This document shows, in pieces, positions 7,611-15,658 of a DNA stretch of 64,000 bases (the first letter of the stretch is position 1; each line of letters opens with the position of its first letter). The stretch is from Paractinoplanes aksuensis (GTDB lineage Bacteria > Actinomycetota > Actinomycetes > Mycobacteriales > Micromonosporaceae): assembly GCF_024137025.1 (NCBI RefSeq), contig NZ_JAMYJR010000018.1, positions 151,937 through 215,936 on the forward strand, written 5' to 3'. Both the position numbers and the translations under genes were made by a program. The notes below the pieces were generated by a model. It saw nothing but the letters and a program-made list of their open reading frames with translations, did not search any database and was not told the DNA's origin.

Positions 7611-8395
7611 CCGACTCCCTGCTTGTGGACCGCAACGGTGCGGTAGTCACGCTCACGCTCAACCGCCCCGACGCCATGAACGCGCTGACCGTCGAGCTCA
7701 AAGAGGCGCTGCGCGACACGCTGGCCTCGCTCGAGAGCGACAAGTCGTGCCGGGCGATCGTGCTGGCCGGCGCGGGTAAGGCGTTCTGCGTCGGGCAGGA
7801 CCTGCGCGAGCACGAGCAGCAACTCGAGTCGGGCCGCACCGACCTCGACACCGTGCGGGTGCACTACAACCCGATCGCGCAGCGGCTGGCCAGTATGCCC
7901 AAGCCGGTGGTGGCGGCGGTGCGGGGCATGGCGGCCGGCGCCGGGGCGTCGTTCGCGCTGCTGGCCGACTTCCGGATCGGCGGGCCCAACACGTCCATCC
8001 TGATGGCCTTCGCCAACGTGGGGCTGGCCGGCGACAGCGGCGTCTCGTGGTCGCTGCCGCGGATCGTCGGGCACGCCCGGGCGCTCGAGCTGTTGCTGCT
8101 GGCCGAGCCGGTGCGGGCCGAGCGGGCGTACGAGATGGGTCTGCTCTCGCAGTTGGCCGAGGACGACGAGCAGGTGCTGCCGGTCGCGCACGCGCTGGCC
8201 GAACGGCTCGCGGCCGGGCCGACGGTGGCCTACGGGGCGATCAAGCGGGAGCTCTCGATCGGGGACGCCGGCACGCTGTCGGACGCGCTCGCGGCCGAGG
8301 CCCAGGCCCAGGCCATCTGTGGCGCCACCGCCGACCACAAGGCCGCGGTGTCGGCCTTCGTGGCCAAGCAGAAGCCGGTCTTCGAGGGCAAGTAG
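7607..8395 (+). CDS. Enoyl-CoA hydratase/isomerase, PaaG-like
   Basis: A 262-residue crotonase-fold enzyme. The oxyanion-hole segments are FCVGQDLREH (about 64-73) and RGMAAGAGASFALLADF (about 106-122). The catalytic acid region reads GLAGDSGVSWSLPRIVG, with the PaaG-type Asp kept and no hydratase Glu pair visible. These features favour an isomerase such as PaaG (1,2-epoxyphenylacetyl-CoA isomerase) over a fatty-acid hydratase. Coupling to a PaaX regulator supports a role in aromatic acid or acyl-CoA catabolism. The substrate cannot be set from sequence alone. A 10-bp inverted repeat (8421-8430 with 8456-8465) after the stop may end the transcript. Confidence 0.88.
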   Translation: MTDSLLVDRNGAVVTLTLNRPDAMNALTVELKEALRDTLASLESDKSCRAIVLAGAGKAFCVGQDLREHEQQLESGRTDLDTVRVHYNPIAQRLASMPKPVVAAVRGMAAGAGASFALLADFRIGGPNTSILMAFANVGLAGDSGVSWSLPRIVGHARALELLLLAEPVRAERAYEMGLLSQLAEDDEQVLPVAHALAERLAAGPTVAYGAIKRELSIGDAGTLSDALAAEAQAQAICGATADHKAAVSAFVAKQKPVFEGK

Positions 8396-8561
8396 CCCCG
8401 CTGTTCCTGCCCGCCGGGCCCCGCCGGGCCCCGACGCTCCGGCGCGCCGTCGCGAGGCCCGGCGGTATGACGGTTTTGGGATCGTCACATCCACGAACTT
8501 CAATGCCTACGCTCCTCCCCTACGCGTCCTACCGGGCGCGCTCGTTGGTGGGGAGGACCGG

Positions 8562-9371
8562 ATGGTCAAGTGGCGGATCTTCGTGGGCACGGCGCTGACC
8601 GCGCTCACAATGGCGGCGTGGGGTGCCACCGCAGCGCCCGCCGTGGCGGCACCGACCGCACCGGGTGACGGCGTGGCCGGCCCGTCGGTGGTCGGCGGCA
8701 GCCGGGCCGCGCAGGGCGAGTTCCCGTTCATGGTGCGGCTCTCGATGGGCTGCGGCGGCGCCCTCTACAGCCCCACCCTCGTGCTCACGGCCGCGCACTG
8801 CGTGAGCCGCACCGGCAACAACACGTCGATCACGGCCACGATGGGCAGCGTCGACCTGCAGTCGAGCAGCCGGATCACCCGGACCTCGAACTACGTGTAC
8901 CGGGCGCCCGGCTACAACGGCAACGGGGACGACTGGGCCTTCATCCGGCTCTCCAGCCCGGTGACGACGCTGGCCACCCTGCCCATCGCGACCAGCACGG
9001 CGTACGACTCGGGGACGTTCACGATCTCGGGCTGGGGCGCCGCCCGCGAGGGTGGGGCGCAGCAGCGCTACCTGCTGAAGGCCACGGTCCCGTTCGTCAG
9101 CGACAGCACCTGCAACTCGTCCTCCATGTACGGCGGCGACGTGATCGCGGCCGAGGAGATCTGCGCCGGCTACACCTCGGGCGGCATCGACACCTGCCAG
9201 GGCGACTCGGGCGGCCCGATGTTCCGCCGCGACGCGAGCAACGCCTGGATCCAGGTCGGCATCGTCAGCTGGGGCGACGGCTGCGCCCGCCCGAACAAGC
9301 CCGGCGTCTACACCCAGGTCAGCTACTTCTCCTCCGCCATCCGCAGCGCCGCCTCTTCCTTGGGCGGCTGA
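8562..9371 (+). CDS. Secreted trypsin-like serine protease (S1A)
   Basis: A 269-residue precursor. The signal peptide covers about 1-30 (basic VKWR, hydrophobic FVGTALTALTMAAWG, cleavage after AVAA). A short propeptide then leads to the mature start VVGGSRAAQGEFPF. The triad is His79 (TAAHC), Asp124 (NGDDWAFIRL) and Ser216 (CQGDSGGP). Asp210, six residues before the Ser, predicts trypsin specificity for Arg/Lys. Six cysteines can form three disulfides. The protein resembles Streptomyces griseus trypsin. The start at 8562 follows GGGGAGG at proper spacing. A 14-bp hairpin lies 64 bases downstream. Confidence 0.93.
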   Translation: MVKWRIFVGTALTALTMAAWGATAAPAVAAPTAPGDGVAGPSVVGGSRAAQGEFPFMVRLSMGCGGALYSPTLVLTAAHCVSRTGNNTSITATMGSVDLQSSSRITRTSNYVYRAPGYNGNGDDWAFIRLSSPVTTLATLPIATSTAYDSGTFTISGWGAAREGGAQQRYLLKATVPFVSDSTCNSSSMYGGDVIAAEEICAGYTSGGIDTCQGDSGGPMFRRDASNAWIQVGIVSWGDGCARPNKPGVYTQVSYFSSAIRSAASSLGG

Positions 9372-9434
9372 CAACCTCGGCGGGCGTGGGGGCTGAACAG
9401 ATCGCTACCTGAGCGGCAAACGCCCGCTGACAGA

Positions 9435-9469
9435 CCGGGCGCCGGGACGAGCACCGTCCCGGCGCCCGG
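9435..9469 (+). terminator. Hairpin terminator after the trypsin gene
   Basis: The arms CCGGGCGCCGGGAC (9435-9448) and GTCCCGGCGCCCGG (9456-9469) are perfect 14-bp complements with loop GAGCACC. There is no U-tract, as is common in actinobacteria. Confidence 0.65.
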
Positions 9470-9638
9470 CCCACTGCGTTCTGAGCCAGCTATCGATGGG
9501 GTGCCGACCGGACGCCCTTACCGGCCATCCGCAGACCAGTCCTTGAAGGTGGGAAGTGGGTGGTCCCGCGGGCCGGGCTCGTTCCCCCCACCCGCTTCGG
9601 CCAGGCCCGTTCGCCCGCCATGCCCGCAGGTGGCCGTT

Positions 9639-9715
9639 GGGCAGCCGTCACATGCGGGCAGCCGTCACAAGCGGGCAGCCGTCACAAGCGGGCAGCCGTC
9701 ACAAGCGGGCAGCCG
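9639..9715. repeat. Four tandem copies of a 17-bp repeat plus a partial fifth
   Basis: The unit GGGCAGCCGTCACAAGC begins at 9639, 9656, 9673 and 9690. The first copy has T for A at one position (CATGC). A partial copy, GGGCAGCCG, begins at 9707. The array ends about 20 bases from the stop of the hypothetical gene at 9737. Its role is unknown. Confidence 0.95.
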
Positions 9716-9736
9716 GATTCTGCGTCGAAGCGAAGC

Positions 9737-10285
9737 TCAGTCCTCGTCTTCTTCTTCGGGGTCCTGGTTGGCTTCCTCGCCGAGGACGAAGGCCTGCATG
9801 GCCAGCTCGTTGCCGGAGGGCCAGACGTAGGTGGGGAGCTCGACCGGGCCCAGCTCGAGCATGTGCGACCAGAACTGGCGCACCGCCTCAGCCGGGGTCT
9901 GGGCCTCGATCGGGAGGGCGACGCTGACCAGCCACGTCTTCTTCTCGGCGACGGCCGTCGCGCCGCCGATGGCCCCCGCGAGCCGCCGGAACACGACAGG
10001 ATCGACCGGCGCGATACGCACGTCGTGTTCGTCGAGGTGCAGCTCGTCGGCGGGCACCGGCTGGTCGAAGGCACGCCGCAGGTAGGCCAGCGCCAGCTCG
10101 TCGCCGTCGGCCTCCACCGCCTGGGCCAGGGCCACGACCTCACCGCCGACGACGAGGAGCACCTCATCGTCGGGCTCGATCGGGCCCGCGCCACCCGACA
10201 CGTTCACCGTGTCGTGGTGGAAGAGCCGCTCGGTCGCCCATCGATCCGCCGGAATGATCACCGCCCACTGCGCCATACGTTCCAT
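9737..10285 (-). CDS. Conserved hypothetical protein with acidic C-terminus
   Basis: A 182-residue protein that I do not recognise. It opens MAQWAVIIPADRWATERLF (from the ATG at 10276; another ATG lies 9 bases upstream). It has the beta-rich sequence DDEVLLVVGGEVVALAQAVEADGDEL and a Trp-containing second half (KKTWLVSVALPIEAQ, then AVRQFWSHML). It ends in a strongly acidic tail (EEANQDPEEEDED). There is no signal peptide or membrane segment. The start resembles PUA/EVE-like folds only loosely. Related GCAGCC(G)TCAC repeats flank the gene on both sides. Confidence 0.7.
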   Translation of the reverse strand: MERMAQWAVIIPADRWATERLFHHDTVNVSGGAGPIEPDDEVLLVVGGEVVALAQAVEADGDELALAYLRRAFDQPVPADELHLDEHDVRIAPVDPVVFRRLAGAIGGATAVAEKKTWLVSVALPIEAQTPAEAVRQFWSHMLELGPVELPTYVWPSGNELAMQAFVLGEEANQDPEEEDED

Positions 10286-10315
10286 CTCATCACGCGTCCC
10301 GAACGAGCCGTCACG

Positions 10316-10344
10316 CGGCTGGGAAGGGCAGCCTTACCCAGCCG
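10316..10344 (-). terminator. Hairpin downstream of tag
   Basis: CGGCTGGGAAGG (10316-10327) pairs with CCTT-A-CCCAGCCG (10332-10344) with one bulged A and loop GCAG. It lies about 100 bases past the tag stop on that strand and may end its transcript. Confidence 0.45.
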
Positions 10345-10365
10345 GTACGGCCGCCTCACCCGCGC

Positions 10366-10441
10366 ACAACCGCAGCCTCACGCCCTATGGCCGCCACCCT
10401 CGCGCGGTCACGGTCGGCAGCCTCACGCCCCCGATGGCCGC
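10366..10441. repeat. Two degenerate repeats of GCAGCCTCACGCCC..ATGGCCGCC
   Basis: GCAGCCTCACGCCC-TATGGCCGCC and GCAGCCTCACGCCC-CCGATGGCCGCC occur about 47 bases apart between the hypothetical gene and tag. Looser copies (GCCGCCTCACCCGCG; AGCCGTCACGCGG) flank them. The core resembles the 17-bp repeat on the other side of the hypothetical gene. Confidence 0.6.
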
Positions 10442-10445
10442 CGCC

Positions 10446-11066
10446 TCACGCGACCGGGTCGGCACCGAGAGGTGGGACCCAGCAGCCGGCCACGTGGTCG
10501 TCGACCATGCCGGTGGCCTGCATCAATGCGTAGGCCGTGGTGGGGCCGACGAAGCGGAAACCTCGTTTCTTCAGGTCTTTGGCCATGGCTTTGGACTCGG
10601 GTGTCTGCGCCGGCACGTCGGCCCGGGTGGCCGGGCGGGGCGGGCGTGGGGACGGCGCGTAGGACCACAGCAGCTCGGACAGGCCACCGGGCAGGTCGGC
10701 CGCGACCCGGGCGTTGGCCAGCGCCGCGTCGACCTTCATGCGGTTGCGGACGATGCCCGTGTCGGCCATCAGGCGGGCCGCGTCGCGCTCGTCGAAGGCG
10801 GCCACCGCGGCGATCGAGAAGCCGGCGAACGCGGCCCGGAACGCCGGCCGTTTGCGCAGGATCGTGATCCAGGCCAGACCGGACTGGAACGCCTCGAGGG
10901 TCATGCGCTCGAAGAGCCGGTCGTCGCCGTGGACCGGGCGGCCCCACTCGTCGTCGTGGTAGGGCACGTAGTCGGGCGTGCTGCCGCCCCAGAAGCAGCG
11001 GGCCCGGCCGTCGTCACCGACCACCAGGCCGGATTCCAGCAAACCGGACGCCGAAGGGTCTGTCAT
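10446..11066 (-). CDS. tag: DNA-3-methyladenine glycosylase I
   Basis: A 206-residue base-excision repair enzyme that removes 3-methyladenine from alkylated DNA. Typical elements are RCFWGGSTPDYVPYHDDEWGRPV (about 24-46), the helix LFERMTLEAFQSGLAWITILRKR, and the C-terminal KKRGFRFVGPTTAYALMQATGMVDDH. Zinc ligands are expected from the N-terminal Cys and the C-terminal His/Cys (DDHVAGC). The ATG at 11066 is chosen; a TTG 9 bases upstream is the only longer option. As in mycobacteria (Rv1210, recalled), it sits beside a DivIVA-like gene, with an SRPBCC gene between. Confidence 0.93.
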   Translation of the reverse strand: MTDPSASGLLESGLVVGDDGRARCFWGGSTPDYVPYHDDEWGRPVHGDDRLFERMTLEAFQSGLAWITILRKRPAFRAAFAGFSIAAVAAFDERDAARLMADTGIVRNRMKVDAALANARVAADLPGGLSELLWSYAPSPRPPRPATRADVPAQTPESKAMAKDLKKRGFRFVGPTTAYALMQATGMVDDHVAGCWVPPLGADPVA

Positions 11067-11100
11067 GGCGACCAACTTAGAGCGGGGGTCCGACAGAAAA

Positions 11101-11598
11101 TCAGGGCAGGCGGCCCTCTTCGACCAGCCGGCCGAACTTCTTCAGGGCGCCGGTGAAGCCCAGCTTCGAGCCCGGCCAGACCACCGGCCAGGCCAGCTTG
11201 CCGACCGGGCCGCCCGGCAGGTGGAACCACTCGTGCAGCACGACCTGGGTGCGGTCGCCCGACATAGCGGTGCAGCGCATCGTGCCGGGCCCTCGCAGCA
11301 CCTTGCCGCAGTGCACGACGCCCACCTCGTACGGTGGATTGACCTTGACCACCCGCAGCTCGTCGCGCAGCACGGCCGGGCCGAGCGCGGTCACCGCCTC
11401 GACCAGGCTGCCCTCGCCGCCGTCGCCCTCGACCACCCGGACCCTGGTCAACGGGATCCAGTCGCCCTGCTTCTCCCAGTTGAGGAACGCGGCGAAGACC
11501 TTCGGGGCCGGCGCGTTGACGATCACCGTGGCGGTGACCTCGCCGGTGCCGGGGCGGGCGGCCTCGCCGAGCCCGTCGACCGGGTCGGTCGCGCTCAC
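11101..11598 (-). CDS. SRPBCC (START/polyketide cyclase-like) family protein
   Basis: A 165-residue helix-grip protein: VTATVIVNAPAPKVFAAFLNWEKQGDWIP (about 21-49), a central beta-sheet (ELRVVKVNPPYEVGVVHC), TQVVLHEWFHLPGG, and the long C-terminal helix LGFTGALKKFGRLVEEGRL. The fold binds hydrophobic ligands; no substrate can be inferred. Its start overlaps the stop of the DivIVA-like gene by 4 bases, so the two are probably co-translated, and tag follows 34 bases downstream. There is no signal peptide, so it is cytoplasmic. Confidence 0.82.
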   Translation of the reverse strand: MSATDPVDGLGEAARPGTGEVTATVIVNAPAPKVFAAFLNWEKQGDWIPLTRVRVVEGDGGEGSLVEAVTALGPAVLRDELRVVKVNPPYEVGVVHCGKVLRGPGTMRCTAMSGDRTQVVLHEWFHLPGGPVGKLAWPVVWPGSKLGFTGALKKFGRLVEEGRLP

Positions 11599-12101
11599 CG
11601 CGGCTCCGCCGATTCGGACGTCGGAGCCGCGGACGAGACCGAGGACGAGGACGCCGTGGCATCGGCCGGAACGGCGTCGTCGGGAACGCGGTTGACCTCG
11701 ATCTGCAGCTCGGGCTGGGCCGGCACGGTCACCTCGGCGGGGGCGATCGCCGCCTCGCGGGCCTTGCGGAGCACGTCGGCGTCGGCCGTGCGGCCCTCGC
11801 GCAGCGCCGCCACCTCGGCCTCGAGCACACCGATGAGCTCGCCCTTGTAGCCGATGTCGTAGGCCGCCCGCTGCAGCGCCTGGTCGACCTGGGACATGCG
11901 GTAGCCGCGCCAGGCGGTGTCGAACTTGGTGCGGGCGACGTCCTGCTCACCGAGCGGCCGGTCGCTGGGCAGGGGCACGGCGGCCCCGTCCGGCTCGACG
12001 GGCGTCAATGCGTTGTCGCCGCCACCGATCATCACGGTCACGCCGAACACGATCGCGGCCACGACCAATGCCACGACGATGAAGAGGAGAAGCTGGCCCA
12101 T
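11595..12101 (-). CDS. Membrane-anchored DivIVA-domain protein
   Basis: A 168-residue protein with one N-terminal membrane helix (about 3-26, LLLFIVVALVVAAIVFGVTVMIGG). A linker leads to a short DivIVA-like motif, FDTAWRGYRMSQVDQALQRAAYDI (about 58-81), and a coiled coil (ELIGVLEAEVAALREG). The C-terminus is Ser/Ala-rich and disordered. The start at ATG 12101 places the helix at the N-terminus; a GTG 45 bases upstream is possible. A similar small membrane protein next to tag is seen in mycobacteria (Rv1209, recalled). A role in polar growth or cell envelope organisation is inferred only from the motif. Confidence 0.75.
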   Translation of the reverse strand: MGQLLLFIVVALVVAAIVFGVTVMIGGGDNALTPVEPDGAAVPLPSDRPLGEQDVARTKFDTAWRGYRMSQVDQALQRAAYDIGYKGELIGVLEAEVAALREGRTADADVLRKAREAAIAPAEVTVPAQPELQIEVNRVPDDAVPADATASSSSVSSAAPTSESAEPR

Positions 12102-12170
12102 GCGCTGAATGTTGGCATGTCGGACAGCGCGTGGCGAGTCCGCCACCCCGACACGCCCGGGGCCGGACCT

Positions 12171-12548
12171 CTAGGTCCAGGTCAGGATCTTTTTGCGCCA
12201 GGCGTACAGGATGCCCAGGGCGAGGACCGCCACGAACACCCCCATCTCGGTCACGGTGGCCCAGCCGAAGCCCGGAAGGTCGAAAACGACAGCCCACGGG
12301 AAAAGAAAAACGGCCTCCACGGCGAAGAGCACATAGAGGTACGCATAGACGTAGTAGCGGATCTGCGCCTGGGCCCAGTCGCCGCCCACCGGGTCGATGC
12401 CACTTTCGTACGCCAGGAATTTGCCCGGCGGCTGGGCCGGAGCGGCCGGGCGCAGCAGCTTGTTGGCCCCGAAGGCCCCCACGAAGACGAGCACGCCGGC
12501 CGCCGCGACCAGGCCCAGCGTGGCGTAAGAACCGAGATACCCGTCCAC
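12171..12548 (-). CDS. nuoA: Orphan NADH-quinone oxidoreductase subunit A
   Basis: A 125-residue NuoA/ND3 protein with three membrane helices: about 9-29, 65-86 (YVYAYLYVLFAVEAVFLFPWAVV) and 96-116. The conserved loop KFLAYESGIDPVGGDWAQAQIRYY and the acidic FAVEAVFLFPWA are present. In complex I this subunit lies at the junction of the membrane and peripheral arms. No other nuo gene is adjacent; instead korAB is divergent 180 bases away. It could be the last piece of a second nuo cluster or could partner with ferredoxin oxidation. The length is normal and the frame intact. Confidence 0.9.
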   Translation of the reverse strand: MDGYLGSYATLGLVAAAGVLVFVGAFGANKLLRPAAPAQPPGKFLAYESGIDPVGGDWAQAQIRYYVYAYLYVLFAVEAVFLFPWAVVFDLPGFGWATVTEMGVFVAVLALGILYAWRKKILTWT

Positions 12549-12729
12549 GATCGTTCAGGGTAGCCGGATAGTGGACTCCTGTGGTTCAGCCAAGCCTCAC
12601 CTGGCTACTGTGGTCAACGGCCTGCCCCCGCCCGTAAGGAGCGGCGACGTAGGCTGGAAGTGACGAAGCGGGCCGGCCCATCGATGTGCTCTCATCCCCC
12701 GCCGGCCGGCCCTCATGGGAGGTTGCGAA

Positions 12730-14583
12730 GTGTCCGCTGGAGCGAAGCGAGTCGAACAGCTGGACCGGGTGGTCATCCGGTTCGCCGGCGACTCGGGCGA
12801 CGGCATGCAGCTGACCGGTGACCGATTCACCTCGGAAACCGCCCAGCTGGGCAACGACATCTCGACCCTGCCGAACTTCCCGGCCGAGATCCGCGCACCA
12901 GCCGGCACCCTGCCCGGTGTCTCGAGCTTTCAGGTGCATTTTGCGGATTACGACATCCTGACCCCGGGCGACGAGCCCAACGTGCTGGTCGCGATGAATC
13001 CGGCCGCGCTCAAGGCCAACCTGGCCGACCTGCCGTCCGGCGCCGACATCATCGTCAACACCGACGAGTTCACCAAGCGCAACCTGGCCAAGGTCGGTTA
13101 CGCGGTGAGCCCGCTCGAGGACGGTTCGCTGGCCGACTTCGCGGTGCACCCGGTCGCCCTCACCTCGATGACGGTGGGCGCGCTGGCCGAGCTCGGGGTG
13201 GCCAAGAAAGACGGCGAGCGCGCCAAGAACATGTTCGCGCTCGGCCTGCTGAGCTGGATGTACTCGCGCCCGTTCGAGTCGACGCTGCGCTTCCTCGAGA
13301 CCAAGTTCGCCAAGCGCCCCGACCTGGTCGCGGCCAACAAGGCGGCCTTCCAGGCGGGCTGGAACTTCGGCGAGACGACCGAGAGCTTCACCGTGCGGTA
13401 CGAGGTGAAGCCGGCCCGCATGAAGCCGGGCACCTATCGCAACATCACCGGCAACCAGGCGCTCGCGCTGGGTCTGGTGGCCGCGAGCGTGCGCAGCAAG
13501 CTGCCGCTGTTCCTGGGCGCCTACCCGATCACCCCGGCCTCCGACATCCTGCACGAGCTGTCCAAGCACAAGAAGTTCGGCATCACCACGGTCCAGGCCG
13601 AGGACGAGATCGCGGCCATCGGGGCGGCGGTCGGGGCCTCGTACGGTGGGGCCCTGGGGGTCACCACGACGTCGGGGCCCGGGGTGGCGCTGAAGGGCGA
13701 GACGATCTCGCTGGCCATCGCGCTCGAGTTGCCGCTGGTCATCGTCGATGTGCAGCGGGCCGGCCCGTCCACCGGCATGCCGACCAAGACCGAGCAGGCC
13801 GACCTCAACATGGCGCTGTTCGGCCGGCACGGTGAGGCTCCGCTGTCGGTGATCGCGCCCAAGTCGCCGTCCGACTGCTTCCACGCGGCGATCGAGGCCG
13901 CCCGCATCGCCTTGAAATACCGGACGCCGGTCATCCTGCTCTCCGACAACTACGTGGCCAACGGCTCCGAGCCCTGGCTGCTGCCGTCGGCCGACGAACT
14001 GCCGGACATCTCGGTCGAGTTCACCACCGAGCCCAACGGCGACGACGGGCGCTTCCTGCCCTACCTGCGCGACCCCGAGACCATGGCCCGGCCGTGGGCG
14101 ATCCCCGGCACGGCCGGTCTCGAACACCGCATCGGCGGGCTGGAAAAGGCCGACAAGACCGGCGACATCTCGTACGACCCGGCCAACCACGAGTTCATGG
14201 TGCGCACCCGGGCCGCCCGCATCGAGGCGATCGAGGTGCCTGACGTCGAGGTCGAGGACGCCGACGAGAATGCGCGCGTGCTGGTACTGGGCTGGGGTTC
14301 GACGTACGGCCCGATCGGCGCGGCCTGCCGGGCCCTGCGGCAGCGCGGGTTGCCGATCGCCCAGGCCCACCTGCGCCACCTGGCGCCGTTGCCGGCCAAC
14401 CTGGGTGAGGTGCTGGCGGCGTACGAAAAGGTCGTCATCCCCGAGATGAACCTGGGCCAGCTGGCCCACGTGATCCGCGCGAAGTACCTGGTCGACGTGG
14501 TCCCCTTCAACCAGGTCAGCGGCCTGCCCTTCACCGCCGCGACGCTGGAGAACATGCTCGAGGACGTGGTCAAGAATGGCTAG
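12730..14583 (+). CDS. korA: 2-oxoglutarate (2-oxoacid):ferredoxin oxidoreductase subunit alpha
   Basis: A 617-residue fused gamma-alpha subunit. An N-terminal gamma domain (about 10-190, VVIRFAGDSGDGMQLTGDRF) leads to the alpha domain, with NQALALGLVAASV, the PITPASDILHEL active-site region, TTTSGPGVALKGE, and QRAGPSTGMPTKTEQADL. With KorB it oxidises 2-oxoglutarate or a similar oxoacid to acyl-CoA using TPP and passes electrons to ferredoxin, an oxygen-tolerant TCA-cycle step in actinobacteria. The GTG at 12730 is chosen because GGGAGG (12717-12722) precedes it by 7 bases; an ATG at 12715 overlaps that site. It overlaps korB by 8 bases. Confidence 0.94.
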   Translation: MSAGAKRVEQLDRVVIRFAGDSGDGMQLTGDRFTSETAQLGNDISTLPNFPAEIRAPAGTLPGVSSFQVHFADYDILTPGDEPNVLVAMNPAALKANLADLPSGADIIVNTDEFTKRNLAKVGYAVSPLEDGSLADFAVHPVALTSMTVGALAELGVAKKDGERAKNMFALGLLSWMYSRPFESTLRFLETKFAKRPDLVAANKAAFQAGWNFGETTESFTVRYEVKPARMKPGTYRNITGNQALALGLVAASVRSKLPLFLGAYPITPASDILHELSKHKKFGITTVQAEDEIAAIGAAVGASYGGALGVTTTSGPGVALKGETISLAIALELPLVIVDVQRAGPSTGMPTKTEQADLNMALFGRHGEAPLSVIAPKSPSDCFHAAIEAARIALKYRTPVILLSDNYVANGSEPWLLPSADELPDISVEFTTEPNGDDGRFLPYLRDPETMARPWAIPGTAGLEHRIGGLEKADKTGDISYDPANHEFMVRTRAARIEAIEVPDVEVEDADENARVLVLGWGSTYGPIGAACRALRQRGLPIAQAHLRHLAPLPANLGEVLAAYEKVVIPEMNLGQLAHVIRAKYLVDVVPFNQVSGLPFTAATLENMLEDVVKNG

Positions 14584-15607
14584 CCCCACTATCCCGATTA
14601 CCCCGGTCAAGCTGACGGCCAAGGACTTCAAGTCCGACCAGGAAGTGCGCTGGTGCCCGGGCTGCGGTGACTACTCGATCCTGGCCGCCATGCAGCGGTT
14701 CATGCCCGAGCTGGGCATCGCACGCGAGAACATCGTCTTCGTCTCGGGCATCGGCTGCTCCTCGCGCTTCCCGTACTACATGAACACGTACGGCATGCAC
14801 TCGATCCACGGCCGGGCGCCGGCCATCGCCACCGGGCTGTCGGTGTCGCGGCCCGACCTGTCGGTGTGGGTCGTGACGGGTGACGGTGACGCGTTGTCGA
14901 TCGGTGGCAACCACCTGATCCACGCGTTGCGCCGCAACGTCAACCTCAAGATCCTGCTGTTCAACAACCGGATCTACGGCCTGACCAAGGGGCAATACAG
15001 CCCGACGTCCGAACTCGGCAAGATCACGAAGTCGACGCCGGCCGGCTCGGCCGACTCGCCGTTCAACCCGATCTCGCTCGCGCTCGGGGCCGAGGCCACG
15101 TTCGTCGCCCGGACCATCGACTCGGACGCCAAACACCTGCAGTCGGTGATGCGGGCGGCCGCCGAACACCAGGGCTCGGCGTTCGTCGAGATCTACCAGA
15201 ACTGCAACATCTTCAACGACGGCGCGTTCGAGCTGATCAAGGACTCGGGCACCCGCGACGACCACCTGATCCGCCTCGAACAGGGCGAGCCGATCACGTT
15301 CGGCGCCGACCAGCAGTTCTCGGTGACCCACCCGGCCGGCAGCTTCGGGCTCAAGGTCGAAGCGGGCGGCGAGGCGCTGGTCCACGACGCCACCGTGGAC
15401 GACCCGGCGTACGCGTTCGCCCTGTCGCGCCTGTCCGGGTCCGACCTGAACACCACGCCGATCGGGGTGTTCCGCAACGTGCAGCGTCCGTCCTACGACG
15501 AGCTGATCACCAAGCAGCTGGTCGACGCCAAGGCGCAGGCCGACGGCACGCCCGAGCAGATGCTCGACGGATTGCTCGCCAAAGCCGACACCTGGACCAT
15601 CCTCTGA
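14576..15607 (+). CDS. korB: 2-oxoglutarate (2-oxoacid):ferredoxin oxidoreductase subunit beta
   Basis: A 343-residue TPP-binding beta subunit. Residues 20-40 read DQEVRWCPGCGDYSILAAMQ, with CPGC and a later Cys (GIGCSSRFPYYM) expected to ligate the 4Fe-4S cluster. The TPP/Mg motif is VTGDGDALSIGGNH followed by LLFNNRIYGLTKGQYSPTS. The C-terminus is the usual mixed region. It forms a heterodimer with KorA in the cytoplasm. Translation is probably coupled through the 8-base overlap. No ferredoxin gene is nearby, so the electron acceptor must be encoded elsewhere. Confidence 0.94.
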   Translation: MASPTIPITPVKLTAKDFKSDQEVRWCPGCGDYSILAAMQRFMPELGIARENIVFVSGIGCSSRFPYYMNTYGMHSIHGRAPAIATGLSVSRPDLSVWVVTGDGDALSIGGNHLIHALRRNVNLKILLFNNRIYGLTKGQYSPTSELGKITKSTPAGSADSPFNPISLALGAEATFVARTIDSDAKHLQSVMRAAAEHQGSAFVEIYQNCNIFNDGAFELIKDSGTRDDHLIRLEQGEPITFGADQQFSVTHPAGSFGLKVEAGGEALVHDATVDDPAYAFALSRLSGSDLNTTPIGVFRNVQRPSYDELITKQLVDAKAQADGTPEQMLDGLLAKADTWTIL

Positions 15608-15658
15608 GGAGCTGAAAGCGGTAGGCTGTCAGCCCTCATCGATGCCTGGGGGCCGGCC

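Larger units (their letters stand above)
9372..9736. other. Intergenic region without a gene, 365 bases
   Basis: This gap between the trypsin gene and the convergent hypothetical gene holds the hairpin at 9435-9469 and the 17-bp tandem repeats at 9639-9715. Open frames crossing it have no coding character of their own. Confidence 0.7.

Noticed and set aside
12586..14631. 681-codon open frame on the minus strand
   Set aside because: Exactly antisense to korA; the composition is typical of a shadow frame and it has no ribosome binding site or homology.
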